Of a stretch of DNA of 33,652 nucleotides, positions 8,534 through 16,287 are shown one piece after another. A program made the position numbers and the translations under genes. Source of the stretch: a virus; the IMG/VR virus record IMGVR_UViG_3300035670_000794, positions 1-33,652 of that record; one strand, given 5' to 3'. The notes beneath the pieces are model-generated. The model saw only the letters and a program-made list of their open reading frames with translations, had not been told where the DNA came from and ran no database searches. Position 1 is the first letter of the stretch. Every line of letters begins with the position of its first letter.

Positions 8534-8735
8534 ACTTAAAAGAGCAGTATCACTAATGGAATGTTTGAATGAGCGAGATGGTCAACTTATTCTTTGCCAA
8601 GAATGGCCACATGATGACAAATTAATTCTTGTTTTAAACGTTGACCATCAAGGTATCGCTGGTGAATTGCATGTAAGATTATTTGATGAGGTTGAAGATG
8701 GCGTGGATACCGATCCAGAACTTCATGCAGTCTGA
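8514..8735 (+). CDS. Unknown 73-residue protein
   Basis: 73 residues from ATG 8514 (MHVTLDELKRAV...). I preferred this to the in-frame upstream ATG 8490 because GAGGAG sits at the right distance before 8514. Acidic C-terminus. Overlaps the previous gene by 20 bases. No family recognised. Confidence 0.65.
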   Translation: MHVTLDELKRAVSLMECLNERDGQLILCQEWPHDDKLILVLNVDHQGIAGELHVRLFDEVEDGVDTDPELHAV

Positions 8736-9036
8736 TTTATTTGATAATCCAGATAATGCATGTAATGTAAAATACATAGACACCCCGATTCAGGGTCATT
8801 TAGTACAAGCATCTATTACGATAGCTGATGAAAAAATTCAATCTCTATTATTAGATGATGGAAAAATGACTATTAAAAAACAATTAGTACATATGCTTGC
8901 TGAAGCATTGCTTGATAAAAGAATGGTTGCATTTACAAAAATAGATGATCCTGTGCATCTAACTACAACTTTTTATGCAAGAGGATTTTTAGTGTCGGAT
9001 GATAAAGTTAAACTAATTAGGACATTAGTAAAATGA
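8698..9036 (+). CDS. Unknown protein, about 112 residues
   Basis: Frame open to 9036. The start is uncertain: ATG 8698 has GAGG seven bases upstream, while ATG 8725 (MQSDLFDN...) would give a more natural N-terminus. The body (HLVQASITIADEKIQ..., later TTFYARGFLV) looks alpha/beta. Ends with a 4-base overlap (ATGA) to the next gene. Not recognised. Confidence 0.65.
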   Translation: MAWIPIQNFMQSDLFDNPDNACNVKYIDTPIQGHLVQASITIADEKIQSLLLDDGKMTIKKQLVHMLAEALLDKRMVAFTKIDDPVHLTTTFYARGFLVSDDKVKLIRTLVK

Positions 9037-9755
9037 AAGTTTATATCGGTCCATATAAAAACTGGTTTGGACCATACCAACTCGCAGAACTTCTTTGCTT
9101 TTGGGTAAAGAATGAAAAAGATGAGGATGGTATAGAAAGAAAACCAGACTGGGTCCACAACTTTGGTGAATGGTTAGCATACGGCAATGTAAAAGCACCT
9201 GAGACTTTTAGTTTAGGTAAAGATCCTCGTAAGCAAACATTACTCTATAGATTCCTTTCATGGATTGAGAGTAAGCGTAAACAAAGAATCTATATTAAAA
9301 TTGATAGACATGATACCTGGAGCATGGACAGCACATTAGCATTAATCATTCTTCCTATGCTCAAGCAACTTCACGCAACAAAGCATGGTGCACCTAATGT
9401 AGACGATGAAGATGTGCCAGAAGAATTGCGGTCCACTTCAGCAGAGCCAAAAGAGAATGAATGGGACATTGATTCAAATCATTTCAAAAGATGGGATTGG
9501 GTCATGGATGAAATGATATGGGCTTTTGAACAGTTGAATGATGACAATCATGACAATAAATTTTATACTGGTGAGTATGACTTAAGATCCGAACCATGCG
9601 AATGGGATGCAAATGGTAAGCCTAAGTTATACAAAATGGTAGAAGGTCCTAATCATACCGCTGTATTTGATGTAGAAGGTAGCAAAAAGCACGAAGAAAG
9701 AATTCAACGTGGCCTTGTTTTCTTTGGAAAATACTATAGAAGCCTATGGGACTAA
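9033..9755 (+). CDS. Conserved phage protein of unknown function
   Basis: 240 residues. The N-terminal block MKVYIGPYKNWFGPYQLAE, the central block WSMDSTLALIILPMLKQL, then ATKHGAPNVDDEDVPEELR, and WDWVMDEMIWAFEQL match, from memory, a protein widespread in unrelated tailed phages whose function is not established. No signal peptide or membrane segment. The start overlaps the previous stop (ATGA). Its conservation in many phages suggests a common early or metabolic role. Confidence 0.85.
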   Translation: MKVYIGPYKNWFGPYQLAELLCFWVKNEKDEDGIERKPDWVHNFGEWLAYGNVKAPETFSLGKDPRKQTLLYRFLSWIESKRKQRIYIKIDRHDTWSMDSTLALIILPMLKQLHATKHGAPNVDDEDVPEELRSTSAEPKENEWDIDSNHFKRWDWVMDEMIWAFEQLNDDNHDNKFYTGEYDLRSEPCEWDANGKPKLYKMVEGPNHTAVFDVEGSKKHEERIQRGLVFFGKYYRSLWD

Positions 9756-9756
9756 T

Positions 9757-9764
9757 TATAAATA
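9757..9764 (+). promoter_or_regulatory. T4-type late promoter TATAAATA for the endolysin
   Basis: Exact late octamer starting one base after the preceding stop. Predicted RNA start near 9770, giving a leader of about 26 bases that contains GAGGAG before ATG 9796. Late expression is what an endolysin needs. Confidence 0.8.
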
Positions 9765-9795
9765 CTCTTCGTAATCACAATACGAGGAGTATTTT

Positions 9796-10419
9796 ATGGA
9801 ATTCTTTACCGAAGATAGAGTAAAATCACTCATTCCAAGAGTTAAAAACTTTGACGAATGGTACGCAAACTTACTTGAGATTCTTCCACTCTACGAAATA
9901 GATTCACCATCAAGAGTTGCAGCATTCATGGCACAATGCGGTCATGAATCAGGTGGATTTACAGTCATGCAAGAAAATCTAAATTACTCCGCAGATGGGC
10001 TAAGAAAGATTTTTGGCAAGTATTTTCCTTCAGTAGAGTTAGCTAATCAATATGCAAGAAAGCCACAAATGATTGCAAATCGTGTCTATGCAAATCGCAT
10101 GGGCAACGGATCAGAATCATCAGGTGATGGTTGGAATTATCGTGGGCGTGGTATCATTCAAATCACTGGCAAAAATAATTATACCAGATGCTCTCATTCT
10201 ATGTTTGAAGACAATCTATTGATTGAACAACCAGATTTATTGCTTGATACATACTATGCCATTCATTCAGCATGTTGGTTCTGGACTGCTACAAGATTGA
10301 ATGAGTTGTCTGATGCTGGTAATATAAAGATGATGACAAAACGCATCAACGGTGGATTTATTGGTTTAGAAGATAGAATTAAACACTACAATCATGCTTG
10401 TCATGTTTTAAATGGATAA
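9796..10419 (+). CDS. Endolysin, GH19 chitinase/muramidase-like
   Basis: 207 residues. Family GH19 signs: the catalytic Glu51 in FMAQCGHESGGF, a second Glu60 in MQENLNYS, and the run NYRGRGIIQITGKNNY at about 114-129 lining the substrate groove. In phages such proteins cut peptidoglycan glycan strands at lysis. There is no signal peptide, so a holin is presumably needed for export to the periplasm. It is driven by the late promoter at 9757 with ribosome site GAGGAG. Confidence 0.92.
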   Translation: MEFFTEDRVKSLIPRVKNFDEWYANLLEILPLYEIDSPSRVAAFMAQCGHESGGFTVMQENLNYSADGLRKIFGKYFPSVELANQYARKPQMIANRVYANRMGNGSESSGDGWNYRGRGIIQITGKNNYTRCSHSMFEDNLLIEQPDLLLDTYYAIHSACWFWTATRLNELSDAGNIKMMTKRINGGFIGLEDRIKHYNHACHVLNG

Positions 10420-10430
10420 AAGGAGATATC

Positions 10431-10742
10431 ATGCTTAAATGGTTAAGAAATTTATTTGTGGGTGAAAAGGATGTTGCATCAACACCTGAGACTGTGACAC
10501 CAGTGCCAAGTGTATCACAGGAAAAAGTTGAGCAAATCAATCGTGAGACTGAAAAGATTTTGGAAGAAGTGAAAGCTGAAAATGAAAAGAAGGCTGAAGA
10601 AGTGCCAAAACAAGAATGGAAAGATTGGCCTAAGACTGAAAAGCCAGGCATTCAGAAAAAAGCTAAACCAAAACCACAATCAACTACTGCTACAAAATCT
10701 AAAGTGATTAAAGCTAGAGCGAAGCCTAAACCTAAAGTCTAA
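10431..10742 (+). CDS. Lys/Pro/Glu-rich protein after the endolysin
   Basis: 103 residues from ATG 10431 (AAAGGAGATATC upstream). The short amphipathic start (MLKWLRNLFVG) is followed by a Glu/Lys coiled-coil-like stretch and a strongly basic Lys/Pro tail (KKAKPKPQ, ARAKPKPKV). Its position directly behind the endolysin makes a lysis or virion-linked role possible, but there is no lipobox or clear membrane span as in a spanin. Converges with the leftward gene at 10739, overlapping by 4 bases. Confidence 0.75.
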   Translation: MLKWLRNLFVGEKDVASTPETVTPVPSVSQEKVEQINRETEKILEEVKAENEKKAEEVPKQEWKDWPKTEKPGIQKKAKPKPQSTTATKSKVIKARAKPKPKV

Positions 10743-10885
10743 TCTTCCCTGGTGTAGTTAAGAACATTACCTACACCATATTGTGCTTCGCCTAGCATCT
10801 TAGCCGCATAATCATTATCAGCCCATACATACGTGTGAGTTGTTTGATATTCATTGATACGAATCCATAATTTATATCGGTACAT
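10739..10885 (-). CDS. Small conserved-looking phage protein
   Basis: 48 residues (MYRYKLWIRINEYQTTHTYV..., then ADNDYAAKMLGEAQYGVGNV). The second half resembles, from memory, small phage proteins with a DYxAKxxxEAQYGxGNVL pattern. Its ATG overlaps the stop of the upstream His-rich gene as TAATG, so translation is coupled. The function is unknown. Confidence 0.7.
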   Translation of the reverse strand: MYRYKLWIRINEYQTTHTYVWADNDYAAKMLGEAQYGVGNVLNYTRED

Positions 10886-11202
10886 TATCTACAATATCTT
10901 TCTCTAATAATTGTACCGTTAGGTTGCATTACTTCTTTCCATTCAGTGCAATTTAAATAAGTTTCGGTTGGTTGTAAAGGTTGCTGAACAATCATTGGTG
11001 CTGGCTGCACAATCGTCGGTTGTGCTAAAGCATAACCAATTGCACCACCTATGATTACTGGTGCAATCCATCTTCCAGCATGAGAATGATTCCAATGATT
11101 TCCATGATGATATCCGTGATGATGTCTATGATGATGTGCTGGGCCCGCAAATGCTGGAGCCGAGAATACCATTAGTAGTAAACTGAGTAAGATATTTTTC
11201 AT
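10885..11202 (-). CDS. His-rich secreted protein
   Basis: 105 residues from the ATG at 11202 (AAGGAATG upstream). A clear Sec signal peptide (MKNILLSLLLMVFSAPAFA) would be cut before GPAHHH. The mature N-terminus carries a dense His cluster (HHHRHHHGYHHGNH), then a short glycine-rich hydrophobic stretch (PVIIGGAIGYAL) and a tail with two Cys. The His cluster should bind metal ions in the periplasm or outer membrane. Similar layouts occur in bacterial His-rich envelope proteins; phage use is unexplained. Confidence 0.8.
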   Translation of the reverse strand: MKNILLSLLLMVFSAPAFAGPAHHHRHHHGYHHGNHWNHSHAGRWIAPVIIGGAIGYALAQPTIVQPAPMIVQQPLQPTETYLNCTEWKEVMQPNGTIIRERYCR

Positions 11203-11271
11203 TTGACATTCCTTGCATAAGTACATATGGAGTATAACATAACATTATAGAATAAGCAACATACAAATCGA

Positions 11272-11793
11272 TTAAGTCATCCATGGTAGCCACATCCATA
11301 AGGCTTGGCTTACCAATAATGCACCTAATGCGCCAACTGCTGTGCTAATATAAAACATAGGCATACTCACAGCAAGAATACTTGCAGTTAATAGAACGAT
11401 TGCAATCTGAAGAATACTACCGCTCCAGGTAAACCACGGAGACTTCAACTTTGCAGCATCACGTTCAGCCTCAAGCGTCTTTGCTTTTTCCATAATATCT
11501 TTCTTGTCCGCATCCATTCTAGCTTTTTCTGCTAAGAATTTTTCTTTATTTTCAGGCTTAGTTGTTTCTTGTGCGTTAATTTCATAAAGGACACCACGAA
11601 CATTCTTTGCTTGATACCATGCCCACATATTGTTTGCTTGAATGGTATTGTTCTGAATCTTGCTACTATTACTGCCACCAAACATGGTATTGATTGCTAA
11701 AAGTGCTGCTAAGAAAACAATAACAAACCCGGCTTTGTCTTTAATTGCTGCTTCACGTTCACTGCGTGACGGTGCTTTTTTCTCTTCTGCCAT
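11272..11793 (-). CDS. DUF4337-like membrane protein
   Basis: 173 residues starting MAEEKKAPSRSEREAA; this start has AAGGAGA in the right place, unlike the longer upstream frame. One membrane span near 25-42 (FVIVFLAALLAINTMF), the segment SSKIQNNTIQANNMWAWYQA, a charged coiled-coil (KARMDADKKDIMEKAKTL), and two C-terminal spans. This is the layout of the bacterial DUF4337 family, whose function is unknown. Expression would come from the leftward half of the palindromic late promoter at 11820-11831. Confidence 0.82.
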   Translation of the reverse strand: MAEEKKAPSRSEREAAIKDKAGFVIVFLAALLAINTMFGGSNSSKIQNNTIQANNMWAWYQAKNVRGVLYEINAQETTKPENKEKFLAEKARMDADKKDIMEKAKTLEAERDAAKLKSPWFTWSGSILQIAIVLLTASILAVSMPMFYISTAVGALGALLVSQALWMWLPWMT

Positions 11794-11819
11794 GGTAATC
11801 TCCTTAGAAAATACTGTAT

Positions 11820-11827
11820 TATTTATA
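11820..11827 (-). promoter_or_regulatory. T4-type late promoter, leftward half of a palindrome
   Basis: On the minus strand the sequence is TATAAATA. The predicted RNA start is near 11814, giving a 21-base leader containing AAGGAGA before the start of the DUF4337-like gene. It shares eight bases with, and is interlocked with, the rightward promoter at 11824-11831. Confidence 0.72.
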
Positions 11828-11831
11828 AATA
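11824..11831 (+). promoter_or_regulatory. T4-type late promoter, rightward half of a palindrome
   Basis: TATAAATA reading rightward. Counting as for T4 late promoters (octamer about -13 to -6), the first RNA base would be 11837, the A of the cyclase ATG, predicting a leaderless message. Together with the minus-strand copy it forms the perfect palindrome TATTTATAAATA. Confidence 0.68.
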
Positions 11832-11836
11832 ATTCT

Positions 11837-13066
11837 ATGGACACAAAACTTGTAACGATAATTTGTTCCGATGTCATTGGCTATAGCCGTCTTATGCAAG
11901 CTGATGAGATAGGAACACTCAAAAAACTGGACGCATGCCGTGCAATCATTGACGTTCTAATTGGCGAAAACAAAGGGCGTTTGTTCAATACTGGCGGTGA
12001 TAATGTTTTGATTGAATTTTCAAGTGCTGTTGATGCTGTAAAATTTAGTATGGCTATGCAAACCAAAATGAGCCAATTAAACAATGGTCTCCGCTGGCGC
12101 ATTGGCATGCATATGGGCGAAGTTTGGATTTATGGTACCAATCTTATGGGCGATGCTGTTAATCTAGCAGCAAGAACTGAAAGTCTTGCTGACTATGGTG
12201 GTATTACCATGACTGATACAGTTTATAGACTTGTCGCCGGTAAAATGCGTGATTTAAAATTTATCAGTAGAGGCGTCCAAGAATTCAAAAATGTTGCGCC
12301 CATGGAAATATGGAGTGTAGAATTTCCTGGTGCTGAACCAAATCCACATTTATCTAAAGCACCTAAGCAACAAAACATACCAACAAAATCACATAAAGAA
12401 TTGATAGCAGCAGTTATGAATGATTCTTCAGCAAGAAATAGAACGTTAATGGATGCACAAAACTTTAAGCGTGACGGCAAGTATGGACCTGCTGTAAGAA
12501 TTCTTATGTGGCGAATCACTAAACAAGATAAGAGTTCAGTAGATGAACTTGTGAATATGGGTATGAAAGATTTAATACCAGTAGAGTTCAAGCAGTATGT
12601 AGATTCAGTCTTCAAAGAATTCTGTACTAAACTTGATAGCGATAGATTATTAAAAATTGCTGACTTACTTGAAAAAATGGAATACAAATCTTCAGCATTT
12701 CAGTTTGTGAAAGCTGCTGGTAAGATTGATGAGACAGCGCAACAACGTTATGCAATGATGGTATTTGAAGATCCACATAGTAGTGACAGTGAAATCAATG
12801 CTATACTAGATGATTTAAAAGAAATGGCAATGAAAAGAAATGTGCCTGCAATGTTAAAGTTAGGTGAGTTTTATGGTAAACTTAATGATAAGAAAAATTC
12901 ATTTCGTTGGCTGTACGCTGCTCGTGCTGAACATAACCAACAAGCGCAGAGAATGCTAGAAGAATTAAATAAAACACTCTCTAAGGCTGATTTCAATAAC
13001 TATAAAACGGATGCTGACGCACTGGTTGACCAAATCAAGTTCATTGATGACAACCGAATGCGTTAA
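11837..13066 (+). CDS. Class III nucleotide cyclase with helical-repeat C-terminus
   Basis: 409 residues. Residues 1-165 form a class III adenylate/guanylate cyclase homology domain: metal-binding Asp12 (CSDVIGYSRLM) and Asp55 (NTGGDNVLIEF), and transition-state Asn109 and Arg113 (GDAVNLAAR), so catalysis looks possible. The base-specifying positions (Lys and Asp in mammalian adenylate cyclases) read as Asn51 and Asn102 by eye, so ATP versus GTP preference is open. The rest is helical; LGEFYGKLNDKKNSFRWLYA resembles a Sel1/TPR-type repeat. No membrane segment. Start chosen at 11837 because Asp12 needs this N-terminus and it lies after the late promoter; no ribosome site is visible. Confidence 0.87.
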   Translation: MDTKLVTIICSDVIGYSRLMQADEIGTLKKLDACRAIIDVLIGENKGRLFNTGGDNVLIEFSSAVDAVKFSMAMQTKMSQLNNGLRWRIGMHMGEVWIYGTNLMGDAVNLAARTESLADYGGITMTDTVYRLVAGKMRDLKFISRGVQEFKNVAPMEIWSVEFPGAEPNPHLSKAPKQQNIPTKSHKELIAAVMNDSSARNRTLMDAQNFKRDGKYGPAVRILMWRITKQDKSSVDELVNMGMKDLIPVEFKQYVDSVFKEFCTKLDSDRLLKIADLLEKMEYKSSAFQFVKAAGKIDETAQQRYAMMVFEDPHSSDSEINAILDDLKEMAMKRNVPAMLKLGEFYGKLNDKKNSFRWLYAARAEHNQQAQRMLEELNKTLSKADFNNYKTDADALVDQIKFIDDNRMR

Positions 13067-13234
13067 TTATTTGTTCAGTTTGTTGACTTGATCCCAGAGT
13101 GCAGTAATTTGCTTGTCATAGTTTTTCTCTAAGTAGTCCAGTCTCACTTTAAGCGTAACTGCATATGCTGCTATAGCAACTATACCAGCACCTAGAAACC
13201 AAAGTTTACCTACAGCATCCGTAAGAGATTCCAT
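13067..13234 (-). CDS. Small membrane protein with coiled-coil tail
   Basis: 55 residues: MESLTDAVGK, one membrane span (LWFLGAGIVAIAAYAVTL), then a charged helix (KVRLDYLEKNYDKQI). GAGGTC lies before the ATG. Its stop abuts the convergent cyclase stop with no gap. The layout would suit a small membrane anchor or holin-like protein, but only one span is seen and the role is unknown. Last gene of the leftward envelope operon. Confidence 0.68.
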   Translation of the reverse strand: MESLTDAVGKLWFLGAGIVAIAAYAVTLKVRLDYLEKNYDKQITALWDQVNKLNK

Positions 13235-13240
13235 TTGACC

Positions 13241-13894
13241 TCATTTATTCGCTAATGGATTATCTAGTGCTTTCTTCAAGTCTTCGTTAATCTTTCTATC
13301 TAATGCTTTCAATTTAGCATCAACTTCTTTATTGTTAGCAGCGATAGCCTTTGTATTTTCTGCAACGATTCGATTCATTTCTTTTGTTGCATTATTTATT
13401 GATGTGTCCGCTTGTTTTTGAATGTTTCGTACATCCGTTTTAACTTCTGCAACAGTTTTATCAATATCTCTTTGCTGACTTTTATTGCTTCGTTCAATTT
13501 CTTCAACTGTTTTTTCAATTCTTCGTATATCGTTTTTAAGGTCATTTTTAATATCCCTTGTATATTCTGCTGTCTTATCTGATCCTTCTTGTACTGCTTT
13601 TTGTGTCTTTGATGCATTCTCTTCAATTAATGCTAGTCGCTTGTCAAACTCACTTAAATCTGGTGCTACATATTCTGCAATCTTCTTTTTCATTCCCATA
13701 TAATCTTTATAAACTTCAAATGTGCCGTAAAGCCCACCTAGAATTGATGATACTAGCGTGAATGCTACCATCAATTTTGCTGGTGTAAATTCATAACCAC
13801 CAATTGAAATTACGGTGTCTTTGCTTGCATATTTTTTGACTGCTGCTTCCGCTTCGTCAATTTTAGCATTTACATCTTTGATTTCTTCTCCCAT
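13241..13894 (-). CDS. Membrane-anchored long coiled-coil protein
   Basis: 217 residues. An N-terminal charged helix, one hydrophobic span at about 39-60 (LMVAFTLVSSILGGLYGTF), then about 150 residues of heptad-like charged coiled coil (for example IRRIEKTVEEIERSNKSQ) with no Cys. It could bridge inner membrane and periplasm, or form a long stalk. No family recognised. Two bases separate it from the stop... start order within the operon, downstream of the 796-residue protein, implies coexpression. Confidence 0.8.
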   Translation of the reverse strand: MGEEIKDVNAKIDEAEAAVKKYASKDTVISIGGYEFTPAKLMVAFTLVSSILGGLYGTFEVYKDYMGMKKKIAEYVAPDLSEFDKRLALIEENASKTQKAVQEGSDKTAEYTRDIKNDLKNDIRRIEKTVEEIERSNKSQQRDIDKTVAEVKTDVRNIQKQADTSINNATKEMNRIVAENTKAIAANNKEVDAKLKALDRKINEDLKKALDNPLANK

Positions 13895-13896
13895 TT

Positions 13897-16287
13897 CTAC
13901 CTCGGTAAGTATTGTTGATTGACCATTTCTTGATGTAGTCTATCACTCGCTAACTGTCTCAATGCTCTAGCATTATCTACGGTTCTTTGCCCTCTATAAA
14001 TCTCTTTTGGAGCATAGAAAGCGGCATCTCTAAGGACCAAACTCGCATACTGATTGAAGCCTGGTGGTTGTGTTGCTATAGATGATATATCAACGTTGCC
14101 TGCTGCTTCATTGTTTTGTGTGTTTCGATTGACTGCTGTGGTTTGTATAGGTTCTTTTCTTTCAGATTCAGCCGTTTGTTTATTTTCTATGATTTCATTG
14201 ATAGGATTTGTTTTATCTGTTGTAAAATTAGATGCCGTCGCTATAGTTTCTACTTGAGTTACTGGTGCAGATATAATTACATCTTGTTTAGGCTGAACTT
14301 GAACGTCTATATTTTGAATTACACTCGCAACGGATTCTGTTATTACTGGTGTTATAACAATAGGTGCAATGGATGTAGTCTGAATAGGCTGTTCAATTTG
14401 AACAGGTTGTTCTTGTTGAGCAAATACTGGTGCTTGTGGTGGTGCAAGTATTTCCTGTTTCTGTTGTTCAGGTTCTATATTCATAGCATCAAGTTTAGGA
14501 AGAACGAATTTTGGTATAACGATTTCTTCTTTACTTTGTTCTGGAGGAACATATAGACTAATTGATGCGGTTATAATAGGTTCAGAAATTATTTGTGCTT
14601 GCTGCGGAGGTAACATTTGCTGAACTTCAATTGCTATAACTTTTGGCAATTCAATCTCTACAATTGGTTGAATAGACTCTTCATTTTGTACGGCGATTGC
14701 AGGAGGTTTAAATTCTGGAATTTCAATTTTAGGTTCTTCAAATTGTACTGTAACTGGTACATTGGAGACTGTTTCAATTTTAATTTCTTCTTGTTTAGGT
14801 GTTTCAGATTGTTGAATTATAACTGGCATAATAATTTGAAATGATAATTCTTGTTGCGCTTGGACTTGTTGAACTTGCACGGGTGGTTGCTGTTGTACTG
14901 ATATAGAACCAGCAGAAAAATCTTGTGCAACTGCTGCCTGTGTATTTTCAATCTGAACAATTGAATTTGTTATAATTTGTTGATTGGATTGTTGTTGCTG
15001 TTGCGATGCAACTGCCACATTTGTAGATGCTTGTGAAGGCAATCTTAATGGTAATGTTTGTATAGCATTACTTGTTACGTTAGCTGGTGTGGCTTGCGAT
15101 GTGTTAGTTGCTGAAATTGTAACGCCTGCTTCAAATGACATTGAAGCAATATTTGATGCTTCAGTCATACTTGACACTGCAATATTTTGTGCAGTAGTAG
15201 TCGCTTGTCTTACCGCTTGATTTTCAAATGTCTGTTGCTGTTGCCTATTTCTTGATATAATGTCTAAAGCATTACTTAGATTAGAACTTTGATTAGTGAT
15301 TGAAGTTTGTTGTTGTGGTCCTGCATTTCTAAGACTCATTGCAAAGGATTCTGCATTTTCTCTTTGAAGTCTAGAGTTGCTTAAGGCAAAATTTACACTT
15401 GATTGTCTATCTGGAGTAATTGTTCGTGAAAAATCACTAGCCAAAGGAACAACTTCATTCATAGTTGTTGTAACGTTCACAGAAGTTTTTGTAGGATCCG
15501 CTACTAAATTTATTACAGAAGTTGTTTCTGTGCTTGTTGCTGTCGCAAATGTATTAATTGTGGATGAGACTATCGGGCTCAGACTATTCATATTACTAAT
15601 AGTTTCATTGAATTTAGGGCATTGTGTGCTGTAAAGAGGATTCACTACGCAAGGATCAGGTTGATAACGCAAACTAAAACTTACATTGGTAACTTCTGGT
15701 CCATATGGACCCATCCAGTAATTATTATCAACGCCATAAAATCCATAAAGAATAGTTCCTAAATCACTACCTCTACGCTCTTTAGTAAAATTTCCCGACC
15801 ATGAAAAGTCAGTCCAATCATGTAAGAAATTTAAACTATATGTCTGTGCTTCAATCCATTGTCCACTTTTACTATACATTTGAACATACGCTTGTAAAGT
15901 GTCTAATCTACCATCGTCCCAGCCATTACCATTTTTACTGCGCCAATTATATTGAAAACCTGTGACCATTAGACCTGTACCAGAATTAGGCAACACATCG
16001 GCTATTGCTCGTGCTTGATATAATTCTGTTGCACTATAACTAAAATTAATTTGCCCGTCAGGTCTTACATAAGGTGTTCCTGGGCTGCAATTAGGATCAC
16101 CACCTTTCCAGCAATCAAGACTGTTAACTGGATATCCGTTGGACCAATTATTAGTGTTTAAATTTCCAGTATAGCTAACTTGTGCAAAAACCGCACCAAA
16201 CAATAGAATAGCACATATAAAAGTGGCTAAGAGAAATCCCTTAGTCCACTTATAGTTATAGTGTTTATGATTAAATTCTTCGGTCAT
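13897..16287 (-). CDS. Large secreted or surface protein, Gln/Pro/Val-rich
   Basis: 796 residues. A hydrophobic signal-anchor (residues about 16-35) ends in AVFAQ, resembling a late Sec cleavage site. Residues 36-210 form a Trp/Tyr/Asn-rich, Cys-containing beta-type domain (YPVNSLDCWKGGDPNCSPG, later DWTDFSWSGNF), possibly adhesive or sugar-binding. Residues about 230-720 are low-complexity Gln/Thr/Val/Pro, with repeated QQQ and PxVIx runs. The last 60 residues (SSIATQPPGFNQYASLVLRD...) look folded again and end in a basic helix. It overlaps the upstream gene by 4 bases (ATGA). Not a recognised tail fibre; a surface function is my inference. Confidence 0.82.
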   Translation of the reverse strand: MTEEFNHKHYNYKWTKGFLLATFICAILLFGAVFAQVSYTGNLNTNNWSNGYPVNSLDCWKGGDPNCSPGTPYVRPDGQINFSYSATELYQARAIADVLPNSGTGLMVTGFQYNWRSKNGNGWDDGRLDTLQAYVQMYSKSGQWIEAQTYSLNFLHDWTDFSWSGNFTKERRGSDLGTILYGFYGVDNNYWMGPYGPEVTNVSFSLRYQPDPCVVNPLYSTQCPKFNETISNMNSLSPIVSSTINTFATATSTETTSVINLVADPTKTSVNVTTTMNEVVPLASDFSRTITPDRQSSVNFALSNSRLQRENAESFAMSLRNAGPQQQTSITNQSSNLSNALDIISRNRQQQQTFENQAVRQATTTAQNIAVSSMTEASNIASMSFEAGVTISATNTSQATPANVTSNAIQTLPLRLPSQASTNVAVASQQQQQSNQQIITNSIVQIENTQAAVAQDFSAGSISVQQQPPVQVQQVQAQQELSFQIIMPVIIQQSETPKQEEIKIETVSNVPVTVQFEEPKIEIPEFKPPAIAVQNEESIQPIVEIELPKVIAIEVQQMLPPQQAQIISEPIITASISLYVPPEQSKEEIVIPKFVLPKLDAMNIEPEQQKQEILAPPQAPVFAQQEQPVQIEQPIQTTSIAPIVITPVITESVASVIQNIDVQVQPKQDVIISAPVTQVETIATASNFTTDKTNPINEIIENKQTAESERKEPIQTTAVNRNTQNNEAAGNVDISSIATQPPGFNQYASLVLRDAAFYAPKEIYRGQRTVDNARALRQLASDRLHQEMVNQQYLPR

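Noticed and set aside
12223-12687. 154-residue minus-strand ORF within the cyclase gene
   Set aside because: Shadow of the plus-strand gene; Ser/Leu/Cys-rich, no ribosome site, and the plus frame has clear cyclase motifs.
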